From Rectinema sp003452735 (GTDB lineage: Bacteria > Spirochaetota > Spirochaetia > Treponematales > Rectinemataceae), in NCBI GenBank assembly GCA_035415815.1, contig DAOOGR010000035.1:1-18166 (forward strand): a DNA stretch of 18,166 nucleotides, read 5' to 3'. Below are positions 1 through 8,469 of the stretch, in pieces. A program made the position numbers and the translations under genes. Positions within the stretch are counted from its first letter, which is position 1. The number at the start of each line of letters is the position of its first letter. The notes under the pieces were generated by a model that was not told the DNA's origin, searched no databases, and worked only from the letters and a program-made list of their open reading frames with translations.

Positions 1-3
1 AAG

Positions 4-35
4 TTTCTAGGCTTTCCTATTTCTAGGTTTTCCTA
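4..35. repeat. two-copy 16-base tandem repeat at the end of the GH28 gene
   Basis: Positions 4-19 read TTTCTAGGCTTTCCTA and positions 20-35 read TTTCTAGGTTTTCCTA, so the two 16-base units differ at one base. Each unit contains the inverted arms TAGG and CCTA around a four-base loop. The stop codon of the leftward GH28 gene (35-33) lies in the second unit, so the repeat begins exactly at the 3' end of that gene. The array may continue past the left window edge. The arms are too short and too poor in GC to call a terminator with confidence. Confidence 0.6.
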
Positions 36-1406
36 ATCGACTGGAGATTCGTAGAAGATGGGAGGCTCTCCCTTTGGAAGATTAAAAACTTCGAGCTTAT
101 CGAATTCGCAGCTTGCATGCCTTATTCTAATTCCTCGCGCTTGGGTTTCCGGTAAGCCCTCGAACATCTCGGATTCTGAAGGAGCCACAATCTCGCTTTT
201 GCTGAGATCTATCCAGCAGCTTTGCATACGCAGTTTCTCTATTGGCGATTCGGGCAAGCCGATGATAAATCCAGCGGAAGCGCGGCATTCTTGGGCTTCC
301 AGGTTGCTTATCTCGATGTCACTGATATGAGGAGTGGAAGCGCTAACAGGCCGGTATTCCAGCGAAAAGAGTTCCGGAAATTCCTCTGGTTTAGCACCGC
401 AGCGATAATACATGTTTATAGCGACTGGACAAAGGACTTTTTTCATGTGTAGCTCTGAGAATCTAAGCCTGCTGACCTTGCCTCCTCTGCCTCGCCTAGT
501 CTTGATTCTCACTCCTCGATCTGTTCCTTCAAAAGAACAACCGCTTACAACGACATCGTATATGCCTCCTGCCGTTTCGCTGCCTATAACTACTCCGCCA
601 TGCCCTTGTTTAAAGCAGCAATCGCGAATTGCTATGCGCTCCGAAGATTTGCCTTCTTTAATTCCCTGTTCTCCCGAGCCTGCCTTGACTGCTAGGCAAT
701 CGTCTCCCACGTCGATCGTCGAACCGCTAACCGAGATATCCTTGCATGAGTCTATATCGATTCCATCGGTATTTGGTGCATCTGGAGGGTTCTGTATAGA
801 GATGTTGCGTATGCTTATATGATCCGAGAATACAGGGTGAATTGTCCAAAACGGCGAGTTTAGGAATTTGAGGCCTTCGATGGTGACATCCGAACACCCA
901 AAAAATTGGACGAGGGGCGGCCGTAAGAACTGCATTTCTCTGCCTCCACCTCCTGAAGGCTGACCACCACTGTATTTATTTAGAGCTGCAAGTTCCATTT
1001 CGAAAGGCTCGATTGGCTTATTCTGTCCTTCTCTCTTTTTGCGCCTAAGGGCTTCCCACCAGGGCTGGCCATTTCCATCTATGGTTCCTTCACCCTTGAG
1101 TTCTATGTTTTTGGCTTCTCTTGCAAATATAAGGGGGTGCATACCGTAACAGACAACTCCTTCCCAGCGGGTTAGGACTGGGGGGTAACGATTCATGTCG
1201 GAAACGAAGCTCAATGTAGTATTTTTACCAATTTCCAGGCTGATGTTGCTGAAAAGCTCGATAGGACCAGTGAGATAGGCTTTGCCATTCATCCTTAGCG
1301 TACCACCGCCGCCCTCTCTTAGGGCAGCGATCGCTTCTGCAAAGGCCTTTGAATTGTCTGTGTATCCGTCGCTTAGGCCACCAAATTCTTCGATATCCAC
1401 TATCAT
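33..1406 (-). CDS. GH28 polygalacturonase-type glycoside hydrolase, cytoplasmic
   Basis: This 457-residue protein has the four catalytic blocks of family GH28: NTD at 212-214, GDD at 234-236, GHGG at 268-271 and RIK at 300-302. D214, D235, D236, H269, R300 and K302 are therefore all present. The N-terminal GGLSDGYTDNSKAF segment is the usual opening of the right-handed beta-helix fold, and GGGGRE followed by FLRPP near 152-164 is typical of the exo-acting bacterial branch. GH28 enzymes hydrolyse alpha-1,4 galacturonide bonds in pectin or galacturonate-rhamnose bonds in rhamnogalacturonan; the exact bond cannot be told here. There is no signal peptide, so it should act in the cytoplasm on imported oligosaccharides. 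The ATG at 1406 is preceded by AGAGGA at good spacing. It is divergent from the regulator gene and belongs functionally with the transporter and GH105 beyond it. Confidence 0.93.
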   Translation of the reverse strand: MIVDIEEFGGLSDGYTDNSKAFAEAIAALREGGGGTLRMNGKAYLTGPIELFSNISLEIGKNTTLSFVSDMNRYPPVLTRWEGVVCYGMHPLIFAREAKNIELKGEGTIDGNGQPWWEALRRKKREGQNKPIEPFEMELAALNKYSGGQPSGGGGREMQFLRPPLVQFFGCSDVTIEGLKFLNSPFWTIHPVFSDHISIRNISIQNPPDAPNTDGIDIDSCKDISVSGSTIDVGDDCLAVKAGSGEQGIKEGKSSERIAIRDCCFKQGHGGVVIGSETAGGIYDVVVSGCSFEGTDRGVRIKTRRGRGGKVSRLRFSELHMKKVLCPVAINMYYRCGAKPEEFPELFSLEYRPVSASTPHISDIEISNLEAQECRASAGFIIGLPESPIEKLRMQSCWIDLSKSEIVAPSESEMFEGLPETQARGIRIRHASCEFDKLEVFNLPKGEPPIFYESPVD

Positions 1407-1572
1407 CGAGCTTCCTCTTCTATTCCTCTTCTATAATGAAGATTTATAGAGGAGTTTCGAGAAGGCTTCAATTGTGTTTATTGGCCATTAATTGGACTTT
1501 TCTGTCTTTTTTTAAGTAAATAAGCAAAGAATGTTGACAATTCCAAGAAGATAAGCCCACAATTCTAAAAGA
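1407..1572. promoter_or_regulatory. divergent intergenic control region
   Basis: These 166 bases separate the leftward GH28 gene from the rightward regulator. The region is AT-rich and must carry promoters for both sides. The GH28 promoter is convincing and is listed separately. For the regulator I see only weak boxes: TTGGAC at 1492-1497 and TAAATA at 1517-1522 with a 19-base gap, and an isolated TTGACA at 1534-1539 with no matching -10. ATTG recurs at 1471, 1480 and 1491, spaced close to one helical turn, and is a possible binding site for the AraC-type output of the regulator. No operator is proven. Confidence 0.5.
1443..1471 (-). promoter_or_regulatory. sigma-70 type promoter of the GH28 gene
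   Basis: Read leftward, TTGAAG (1471-1466) is followed after exactly 17 bases by TATAAA (1448-1443). This leaves a leader of about 30 bases before the GH28 start at 1406. Five of six -10 bases and four of six -35 bases match the consensus. The recurring ATTG motifs lie just upstream (1471-1495), where an activator would sit. This is a prediction by eye. Confidence 0.55.
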
Positions 1573-4500
1573 ATGCAGGCACATTATCCTAGAATTGCTT
1601 TTCTTCTTGCCTCGGCGCACACTGGCGCAGCCAGAGGCCTATGGCCAGAACTCATTGCCGCCGCTCAATCTCATCGATGTATTCTCTTCGTGCTGCCAGG
1701 TGGAAGGCTAAATGCCATTGGCGGCTTTGAGTATATGAGGAACAGCGTATATCGCTATGCTAAGGCTTCGAATATAGATTCTGCATTATGTTGGGCTTCC
1801 ACCTTGAGCGGATATGCAGCAGAATCGGCTGTCGAGAGTTTTCTCATAGATACCGTTGATGTTCCAATGGTTACTTTTGGCCTTAAAATCGATGGGCAGC
1901 CTTTCGTCGGTATTGATGCATATTCGGGCATGAAAGCCCTTGTCAAGCATTTTATCCGAAGCCACAAGAGAAAACATATCGCTTTCATCGCAGGTCCGCG
2001 TCAGCACTCTTCTGCAGAAGAAAGATACCGTGCCTATTGCGATGCCCTAAAGGAAGCCCACATATCCTATGATTCCAGGCTTGTATGCCTCGACACTCCA
2101 TGGAGCGAAGGTCGCCGTGCAATGCTTGATTTGATCGATGGACGAGGCCTTGTGCCTGGCAAGGATTTCGATGCGCTATGCACGGCGAGCGATCTTCTGG
2201 CATTCGAGGCTGGAATTGTGCTTAGAGAACGAGGAATCGAGATTCCTTCGACTATTTCTATAGGTGGATTCAACGACTCCGAAGAGAGTCGCATTTTTTC
2301 GCCTCCGCTTACGACTGTGAGAATGCCCTTTACCCGTCAGGTACTTTCAGCGCTGAGGCTTCTTATCGATATGAGCAAAGGGAATCCTTCAGATGATATT
2401 CTATTGAAGACAAAGCTAGTAATACGAAGCTCCTGCGGATGCGTTCCACAAGCTTTCCAGATGGCTGGAAGAACAAGAGTCAAGGCGCGAAAATCGCTTC
2501 CGCCAAGCCTTATCGAAGCATTCAGTGCTTCTCTTGCCTCTCAAAAGAACAATTCTTTTTTTGAGCATCTGGAGAAAATTTTTGATGAAGATAGATCGTC
2601 GTCTTCCTATGAGACCGGCATGCTGGAGAACATGCTGACAGCGCTCCGTTTAGAATTTCTAAGCCGAGCTTCTTCTAGAGACGAGATAGATAAAATAGAA
2701 AAACTAATTCACCAGGCAATGGTTGCATTAGGGCTTTCCAAGGAAAGAAAACATGAATATCTCCTATGGAAAGAGAAAGAGGACGAACAGAAACTCAATC
2801 TCTTCAATCAGGAGCTGCTTTGTGCAAAAGATATCCAGTCGATAATAAAAGCTGCTGCTGCGCATCTACCAGGTTTGGGAATTCTCTCGGGTTATTTGGT
2901 GACCAAAGACAAGCAGGGCAACTTGATGTTCAAAGGCGGCTATAGAAAAAGCAAGGATACTCCTTATGCGGAAATGATATATCCAAGACCCTCGCGGGAA
3001 GCCATACCCCGAGCTTTATTTCTGCCAGAGAGAATCATGCCAACCGAACCAGGGGCTTATTTTATTTTGCCATTGTTCTATGAATCGACCGACCTTGGCC
3101 ACTTGGTTATTCAGGCCGCCGATATCGATCCTTCTCTCTATGAGGAGATTCGCTCGATTCTATCTTCTGCGCTGAGAGGGGTAAAGCTGTTCGAAGAAGG
3201 CGATGAAGCAAGAAAACGGGCCGAAAGAGCGGAGAAATCAATGTCGGATATTGTATCCGTTATATCGAGGGAAATTCAGAGCTCTATAGAAGCTTTTGAT
3301 AAAATATCGAAGCTGGGTGCTAAAGGCACACAGGAGCTTGAAGTATCTAGACTCAAAGAACTCGTCCGATATCTGATCGATCTTTCTCAGGCAAAATCGG
3401 AATCCGTGCTTACCCGCGCAGTGCTCTTTGATCCTTATCGCTTTTGCGCTCATTGGGCTCAAAACCAATTGAAAACCGATAAGACGAACGGCAAGAGAAC
3501 AAATAGAAGCGAATCGAGGTTAATGTGCGCTCGACCTTCTTCAGTCTATCCCCTCCTATTTGGCGATCCAAAGCAACTCGAAAGAATGCTGACTATAGTG
3601 GTTCAGTTGTTGGAGGAAACCTTTCACATCGAAGAATTGGAAATCTCGATTGTGCCATCGATACAGAACTGCGAATTGAGGCTTGACTCTGTTTCCAAGA
3701 TTCCGAAAGAAATAGCTGCCTCTGGATTGAATCGTATCGAAAAGGATATCCGTTTCGAGCTAGCGAAGCAGATTTGTCTGCTCCATGGAGGCCATATTCT
3801 CTTTTCTCATAATGGGGGTTTCCTTCAAGTAAGGATAGAGCTTCCTTATCCAACGGTGAGCGGATCCATCCACAACATTCCCAATAGAGAGATCGAGCCT
3901 TGTGTCATAGGTCCACAAGGGTTGTCGGAGCATTTGCCTTATCGATTTCTAGATGAATTTTCCGGAAAGATCATTCCCTATAATTCGATATTTCAAGAGT
4001 CAATAAGTCCATCACAGAGAATATTGCTATACTTGGATTCTGCAGAGATCGATCATGAAAGCTCAGCCGCTCTCTCTTTCATACTCGACAAGGAAAGGTT
4101 CCAGAATGCCGAGTGTTTCATAGCACAGAACAGTTCCTCCATAATGGAGACTCGCCTTGATAATAAGCCTGCGGATGTCTCTGGTTTATTACGATCGGTA
4201 CTTGTGTCTGATTCTCCTTCGGCTATTCCAATTCTTGGGAGCGAAGCTAGCCTACAAAGAGAAATACCTATTATTCGACATGTTGCTCAACAGCCAGGAA
4301 TAAGGCTTGTTGCATGTACTTCTCCAGAAGCTTTCGAGGCAGCGTCGAACCGCTGGAGGCCTGTCCTTTTCTTGGTTCTCGAACCGACGATATTGAAAAA
4401 TCAAGAGTTCAGTACGCTTCTGCAGCGATTTCCTTCGGTACCGCTGATGGCTATTTGCAGATTTTTTGGGGCAAAGGAGGAATGGGCTGCAATTATCGAG

Positions 4501-4953
4501 AGACCGCATACGGTCTTTTGCAACACGGGCGAAGTGTTCTCCGAAGTCTTGGCAAATCTGATCCAGAGATCCCTGGAAGGCAAAAAATTTCTCCCTAGTC
4601 CGACGGGTGGCATAGTCGCAGATGCAATATTCTATATGAACAAATCGTATAGCGAACAGATTTCGAGATGGAAAATGGCTTCTTATCTCAACACAAGCGA
4701 GGATTATCTAAGCAGAATATTCCATACGCAGATGGGGATATCGCTCTGGAACTATCTTGCCAGGCTTAGGGTTCAGCATGCTATCGGCCTTCTTTATTCT
4801 ACTGGAGCCGGGCTTGCAGAGATTGCAGATTTGACCGGTTTCCAGGACGAAGCATATTTCTGCAGGGTTTTTAAGCGAATTGCGGGCACGACGCCAGGAT
4901 ATTTTCGTTCTAGATCTTTTTTAGATGTAAGAAAAGTACAAGAATCTGACTGA
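1573..4953 (+). CDS. giant LacI-sensor / kinase-like / receiver-like / AraC transcriptional regulator
   Basis: This is a soluble 1126-residue regulator. Residues 6-290 form a LacI-type periplasmic-binding fold (FIAGPRQHSSAEERYRAY, SIGGFNDSEESRIFSPPLTTV) ending in the RSSCGC motif seen in such sensors, but no LacI helix-turn-helix precedes it. A helical linker and a GAF-like segment (about 405-540) follow. A coiled coil then leads into a histidine-kinase-like module: the H-box is ISREIQSS (564-571) with Arg566 where His is expected, a weak N-box follows GDPKQLE (664-670), and an LHGGHI segment lies at 737-742. A receiver-like region (about 874-1000) lacks the phosphoacceptor Asp. Residues 1012-1113 are an AraC double helix-turn-helix, the only obvious DNA-binding domain. 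The ATG has no clear Shine-Dalgarno. Its place ahead of the transporter suggests it senses an imported pectic sugar and controls this locus. Confidence 0.88.
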   Translation: MQAHYPRIAFLLASAHTGAARGLWPELIAAAQSHRCILFVLPGGRLNAIGGFEYMRNSVYRYAKASNIDSALCWASTLSGYAAESAVESFLIDTVDVPMVTFGLKIDGQPFVGIDAYSGMKALVKHFIRSHKRKHIAFIAGPRQHSSAEERYRAYCDALKEAHISYDSRLVCLDTPWSEGRRAMLDLIDGRGLVPGKDFDALCTASDLLAFEAGIVLRERGIEIPSTISIGGFNDSEESRIFSPPLTTVRMPFTRQVLSALRLLIDMSKGNPSDDILLKTKLVIRSSCGCVPQAFQMAGRTRVKARKSLPPSLIEAFSASLASQKNNSFFEHLEKIFDEDRSSSSYETGMLENMLTALRLEFLSRASSRDEIDKIEKLIHQAMVALGLSKERKHEYLLWKEKEDEQKLNLFNQELLCAKDIQSIIKAAAAHLPGLGILSGYLVTKDKQGNLMFKGGYRKSKDTPYAEMIYPRPSREAIPRALFLPERIMPTEPGAYFILPLFYESTDLGHLVIQAADIDPSLYEEIRSILSSALRGVKLFEEGDEARKRAERAEKSMSDIVSVISREIQSSIEAFDKISKLGAKGTQELEVSRLKELVRYLIDLSQAKSESVLTRAVLFDPYRFCAHWAQNQLKTDKTNGKRTNRSESRLMCARPSSVYPLLFGDPKQLERMLTIVVQLLEETFHIEELEISIVPSIQNCELRLDSVSKIPKEIAASGLNRIEKDIRFELAKQICLLHGGHILFSHNGGFLQVRIELPYPTVSGSIHNIPNREIEPCVIGPQGLSEHLPYRFLDEFSGKIIPYNSIFQESISPSQRILLYLDSAEIDHESSAALSFILDKERFQNAECFIAQNSSSIMETRLDNKPADVSGLLRSVLVSDSPSAIPILGSEASLQREIPIIRHVAQQPGIRLVACTSPEAFEAASNRWRPVLFLVLEPTILKNQEFSTLLQRFPSVPLMAICRFFGAKEEWAAIIERPHTVFCNTGEVFSEVLANLIQRSLEGKKFLPSPTGGIVADAIFYMNKSYSEQISRWKMASYLNTSEDYLSRIFHTQMGISLWNYLARLRVQHAIGLLYSTGAGLAEIADLTGFQDEAYFCRVFKRIAGTTPGYFRSRSFLDVRKVQESD

Positions 4954-4997
4954 AAAAGAGCAGATTTATCGCTTATCATTTAAAATAAAGAATAAAG

Positions 4998-5939
4998 ATG
5001 GAAATGCAATCTGTCGTAGCCGCAAAGCCGGCTTCATCTTCTCTATGGCGTCGCATAAAGCGATATAAATCGGTCTATATTCTTGCTTCTCTTTCATTTA
5101 TCTATTTTATCATCTTCAAGTACATTCCCATATGGAACGCTCAGATTGCTTTTAGGGATTTTCAAGCTCTAAGTGGAGTGGTAAAGAGTCCCTGGGTTGG
5201 ATTGAAGAATTTCTCCGATTTTGTACATAGCTATTATTTCTGGGAACTTATCCGCAATACGGTTTTTTACAGTATCGGAAAGATGGTGTTCTCTGTGCCT
5301 GCGGCTGTGTTTCTTGCAATTGCGCTGTACGAATGTAGGGTTTTTTGGCTTAGAAAAACGGTGCAGACAATGGCATATCTGCCGCACTTTTTGTCTTGGG
5401 TCATCATGTACGCCATTCTTTTGGCAATTCTGTCGCCTTCCAATGGAATCTTGAATGACATCATAAAGGCTTTTGGCGGAGAGTCTATTTCCTTTATGAC
5501 GGATACTAGATATTTCCCATGGATTGTCATCCTATCGGATATGTGGAAAGAGACGGGGTGGAGCGCAATCATTTTCCTTGCGGCTCTGATGGGTATTGAT
5601 CCTACTCTATTCGAAGCGGCTGCAGTGGAAGGGGCAAGCGCTTGGCAGAGAGTTCGCTATATAACGCTGCCAGCAATCCGTCCTGTCCTTGTAATGGTGA
5701 TTCTCTTGAGGCTTGGAACAGTGTTAGATGCAGGCTTTAACCAAATATTCATGTTGTATTCGCTTCCGGTTTACAGTGTAGCGGATATCATCGATACCTG
5801 GATTTATCGCCAGGGCCTTCTAGAGTTTAGATTTGGACTTGCAACCGCAGTGGGACTATTCAAGGGCTTCTTTGGCATGATTCTGCTTATGTTCTCGAAT
5901 AAGCTCATAAAGCGATATACGGACACTGGGCTTTATTGA
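4998..5939 (+). CDS. ABC transporter permease, LplB type (oligosaccharide import)
   Basis: This 313-residue inner-membrane protein has about six hydrophobic segments. The permease EAA loop is at about 206-226 (EAAAVEGASAWQRVRYITLP), where it would contact the ATPase. The N-terminal region (LFKYIP-like segment near 38-45, then AFRDFQ) matches the LplB/YteP family that imports pectic and other complex oligosaccharides. It follows the regulator after 44 bases, and the next permease begins in its last codons or shortly after, so the genes should be co-transcribed. The ATG at 4998 has only AT-rich sequence with AAAG upstream, a weak ribosome site; a second in-frame ATG lies at 5004. No ATPase gene accompanies the permeases, so a shared MsmX-type ATPase is inferred. 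Confidence 0.92.
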   Translation: MEMQSVVAAKPASSSLWRRIKRYKSVYILASLSFIYFIIFKYIPIWNAQIAFRDFQALSGVVKSPWVGLKNFSDFVHSYYFWELIRNTVFYSIGKMVFSVPAAVFLAIALYECRVFWLRKTVQTMAYLPHFLSWVIMYAILLAILSPSNGILNDIIKAFGGESISFMTDTRYFPWIVILSDMWKETGWSAIIFLAALMGIDPTLFEAAAVEGASAWQRVRYITLPAIRPVLVMVILLRLGTVLDAGFNQIFMLYSLPVYSVADIIDTWIYRQGLLEFRFGLATAVGLFKGFFGMILLMFSNKLIKRYTDTGLY

Positions 5940-5956
5940 AGGGGGATGGTTTTGAT

Positions 5957-5963
5957 GAAGGAG
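5957..5963 (+). promoter_or_regulatory. Shine-Dalgarno deciding the second permease start
   Basis: GAAGGAG lies 11 bases before the ATG at 5975. The only longer alternative, a TTG at 5936 overlapping the previous stop, has no ribosome site upstream. The resulting extension, MKGDGFDEGVWSY, is hydrophilic and unlike the family. Confidence 0.6.
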
Positions 5964-5974
5964 TTTGGTCTTAT

Positions 5975-6859
5975 ATGACAAGTGCGATAAAGTTGTCAAG
6001 AAGCGACAAGTTTTTTCACTTTTTTATAGATGCATCGCTTTTCTTGATACTCGCCATTCTCATCATACCGATATGGAGTACATTGACACTTTCGTTCAGA
6101 CCAAATGATTTTATCGGCTCTGCGCTCGATGGAATGTTTCTGGCTCCCTGGAAATGGTCGACAGCGGCATATAGGGCGCTCTTAGGGCATAGGTCTTTTC
6201 TTCATTCGGCCGGGAACAGTTTTCGCATTTTTTTCGAGGGTGTAGCGACTGCGCTTTTCTTTACGGTTCCACTGGCGTATGCACTTTCGATAAAGTCGCT
6301 GCCGGGAAGGAAATTGCTCTATATCATCGTGCTCATCCCGTACTTATTCAATCCGGGGCTCATTCCGAACTATCTACTGGTAACCAAGCTGGGGTTGGTG
6401 GACAAATTGGCCGCTGTTTATCTGCCAGGTGCCGTAAGTGTCTATAACACGCTCATAATGAAGAGCTTTTTTGAAGAACTGCCAGAAGAGCTAAAGGAAT
6501 CGGCACGCATAGACGGGGCTTCGGAGCTTACGGTGCTTCTAAGGATTGTCTTGCCCCTTTCTAAGCCAATTCTGCTCACAATTGGCTTGTACTATGGAGT
6601 CCACTTCTGGAACGATTTTTTCAACGCAATGCTCTATATCAACAATGCAAAGCTCCAGCCGCTACCAATTTTATTGCGGAATATTTTGCTTTCTTCGGGT
6701 ATGAATGAATATGTGGAGGTCACTGCCTTCGGAGAAGCTCCAATATATGCCATTAAGGCAGCCAGTGTATTCTTAGCGGCAATTCCAATGTTAGTCGCAT
6801 ACCCATTCATTCAAAAGTACTTTGTTAAGGGTACCATGCTAGGAAGCATCAAAGGATAA
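5975..6859 (+). CDS. ABC transporter permease, LplC/YtcP type (oligosaccharide import)
   Basis: This second permease of the importer has 294 residues from the ATG at 5975. It has about six membrane segments and an EAA loop with the strong motif ESARIDGASELTVLLRIVLP. The ending, FIQKYFVKGTMLGSIKG, is the typical C-terminus of LplC/YtcP and other CUT1-type permeases (VKGvmiGavKG). An open frame extends back to a TTG at 5936 (307 residues), but the AAGGAG upstream of 5975 and the usual family length of about 290-300 favour the later start. It pairs with the LplB-type permease and with the solute-binding protein that starts 48 bases after its end. Confidence 0.92.
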   Translation: MTSAIKLSRSDKFFHFFIDASLFLILAILIIPIWSTLTLSFRPNDFIGSALDGMFLAPWKWSTAAYRALLGHRSFLHSAGNSFRIFFEGVATALFFTVPLAYALSIKSLPGRKLLYIIVLIPYLFNPGLIPNYLLVTKLGLVDKLAAVYLPGAVSVYNTLIMKSFFEELPEELKESARIDGASELTVLLRIVLPLSKPILLTIGLYYGVHFWNDFFNAMLYINNAKLQPLPILLRNILLSSGMNEYVEVTAFGEAPIYAIKAASVFLAAIPMLVAYPFIQKYFVKGTMLGSIKG

Positions 6860-6894
6860 TAGCAAATAATAATTGAAGGGCGGCATTTGGCCGC

Positions 6895-6902
6895 AAAGGA
6901 GG
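6895..6902 (+). promoter_or_regulatory. Shine-Dalgarno of the solute-binding protein gene
   Basis: AAAGGAGG lies five bases before the ATG at 6908. It is the strongest ribosome site in this operon, in keeping with the high amount of binding protein such systems need. It excludes the in-frame TTG at 6887, which lies upstream of the site itself. Confidence 0.75.
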
Positions 6903-6907
6903 TTCGT

Positions 6908-8464
6908 ATGAGAAAATATGCAAGGTTCAGCTTGGCCGTTCTTCTCGTATTTGTTGTCATTGCATCGGCATTTGGTCAGGCTGCAAAGAAACCGGTTACG
7001 ATCGATCTGTGGTATGGCGCAGCCATTACTGAGGCCGGTCCGCCACCGGACGACTGGGTATTCTATAAGATCGCCCGCGAGCAGTTGGGCATCGAACTAA
7101 AGCTTATGGCTCTTCCGTCGAACGAAAACGATCAGGATGTAAAGATCCTTGCCGCAGCCGCAGCTAACCAATTGCCCGATCTTTTCATGGTTCGCCGTGA
7201 TCCATGGCAAGTTCTTATCAAGCAAGGACTTGTTGCCGATGTCGATGATATGTATCCCCTCATGCCCCACCGTGCAGTAAACTGGTTCGACGCAGAGAGT
7301 AGGGCATACACCACAATAAATGGCAAGAGCTATGGTCTAGCTTTCCCTGGTTCGCTCCAGAAAAACGAAGGGCTTGTGATTCGCAAGGATTGGTTAGATA
7401 AGCTTGGGCTCAAAACGCCGACTACATTGGATGAATTCTTCGATGTCTGCTATGCCTTTACCTATAAGGATCCGGACGGAAATGGCAAGAACGACACCTA
7501 TGGTTTTGGAGCCTTCGTCGAGCTCTTCGATCAGGAACAATATCTTGGACGCCGCTTCGATCCAATAATGGGAGCCTTTGGCGTTGCCGGAACCTGGAAC
7601 ATGACAAAAGAGAATTTTGGGCTCAATGTAAAAAAACCTGAGTTCTACGATGCCATGCAATTTGTCAAGAAAATGGTCGATGCAAAGGTTATAGATCCAG
7701 ACTGGCCGAGCTTGAAGAAGGATGACTTCCGTGCAGCGTGGAAACAAGGCAAGTTCGGAATTATGCGCGAGCAATTTGCGGCGCTGGCAGCAGCAGCTAA
7801 CTATGCACCCTTCGACAAGAATTTCCCGAATGGTGAGTGGGCTGTAATTCCTCCGCCCAAGGGTCCGAAAGGAAAGAGCTCTGTAGGAATCTACGATACG
7901 AATTACCGCATCTATGCAGTTTCGACAAAAGCAGCCAAGGCAGGCAAAAAGGAAGCCATCGCAAGGCTTCTCGACTACATGGCGACCGATGAGGGGTACA
8001 AGCTTATAGGCTGGGGTGTGGAAGGAGTCAATTACTCGATCGACAAAGACGGCAACATTACCGATCAAGGCGTACCAAACGATACCAAGTTTTCCTCCCC
8101 AAAAGGTCAGACCGTCACTCAGCTTCGCAACATGGTCTTCTATAACAGCGATATGGAGCTTATCTCCAGATATCCATACTTCAAGACCATCAATGGCCGC
8201 ACCATGGGCCCATTGCTCTACCTCAAGACAATGCAGAACATGCCATGGACCAATGTGACAGGCGCAGGAACAATAAAGCCGCATCCCAACAATGCCGATC
8301 TGAAGCGCTATATCAATCAGGGGGTCCAGGAGTTTGTTCTTGGCAAGCAACCGCTCACGAAAGAGAACTGGCAGGCCTTTATTGTCCAGATGGACAAGCT
8401 TGGCGCGGCGGAGTGGGAAAAGGCAGCTCGTCAACAAATGGAAGAAGCTGGCTATCTACAATGA
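6908..8464 (+). CDS. periplasmic solute-binding protein, LplA/YtcQ type
   Basis: This 518-residue binding protein of the oligosaccharide importer starts at the ATG at 6908. An uncleaved Sec signal is visible: MRKYAR, a hydrophobic core, then ASAFGQ with likely cleavage near residue 24. There is no lipobox cysteine, so it should be a soluble periplasmic protein rather than the lipoprotein usual in Firmicutes, which suggests an organism with an outer membrane. DPDGNGKNDTYG at about 188-199 is the calcium-loop-like motif characteristic of the LplA/YtcQ group of family 1 binding proteins. Family members bind large sugars such as rhamnogalacturonan fragments; the neighbouring GH105 and GH28 genes support a pectic ligand, but the sequence does not prove one. 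Confidence 0.93.
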   Translation: MRKYARFSLAVLLVFVVIASAFGQAAKKPVTIDLWYGAAITEAGPPPDDWVFYKIAREQLGIELKLMALPSNENDQDVKILAAAAANQLPDLFMVRRDPWQVLIKQGLVADVDDMYPLMPHRAVNWFDAESRAYTTINGKSYGLAFPGSLQKNEGLVIRKDWLDKLGLKTPTTLDEFFDVCYAFTYKDPDGNGKNDTYGFGAFVELFDQEQYLGRRFDPIMGAFGVAGTWNMTKENFGLNVKKPEFYDAMQFVKKMVDAKVIDPDWPSLKKDDFRAAWKQGKFGIMREQFAALAAAANYAPFDKNFPNGEWAVIPPPKGPKGKSSVGIYDTNYRIYAVSTKAAKAGKKEAIARLLDYMATDEGYKLIGWGVEGVNYSIDKDGNITDQGVPNDTKFSSPKGQTVTQLRNMVFYNSDMELISRYPYFKTINGRTMGPLLYLKTMQNMPWTNVTGAGTIKPHPNNADLKRYINQGVQEFVLGKQPLTKENWQAFIVQMDKLGAAEWEKAARQQMEEAGYLQ

Positions 8465-8469
8465 TTAGT

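Noticed and set aside
412..822. 136-codon plus-strand open frame inside GH28
   Set aside because: The opposite frame carries all GH28 catalytic motifs; this one has biased Ser/Pro/Leu content and no ribosome site.
1534..1539. TTGACA as -35 box of the regulator gene
   Set aside because: No acceptable -10 hexamer is found 16-18 bases downstream, and the start codon at 1573 leaves hardly any leader.
5936..5974. TTG start for the second permease
   Set aside because: There is no Shine-Dalgarno upstream and the extension is unlike the family; ATG at 5975 has AAGGAG.
6887..6907. TTG start for the solute-binding protein
   Set aside because: The codons between it and the ATG include the Shine-Dalgarno itself, and the signal peptide begins properly at 6908.
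7394..8437. 347-codon open frame on the minus strand opposite the solute-binding protein gene
   Set aside because: It is fully antisense to a gene with clear family motifs and signal peptide, is rich in Cys and His as mirror frames often are, has no ribosome site and resembles no family I know.
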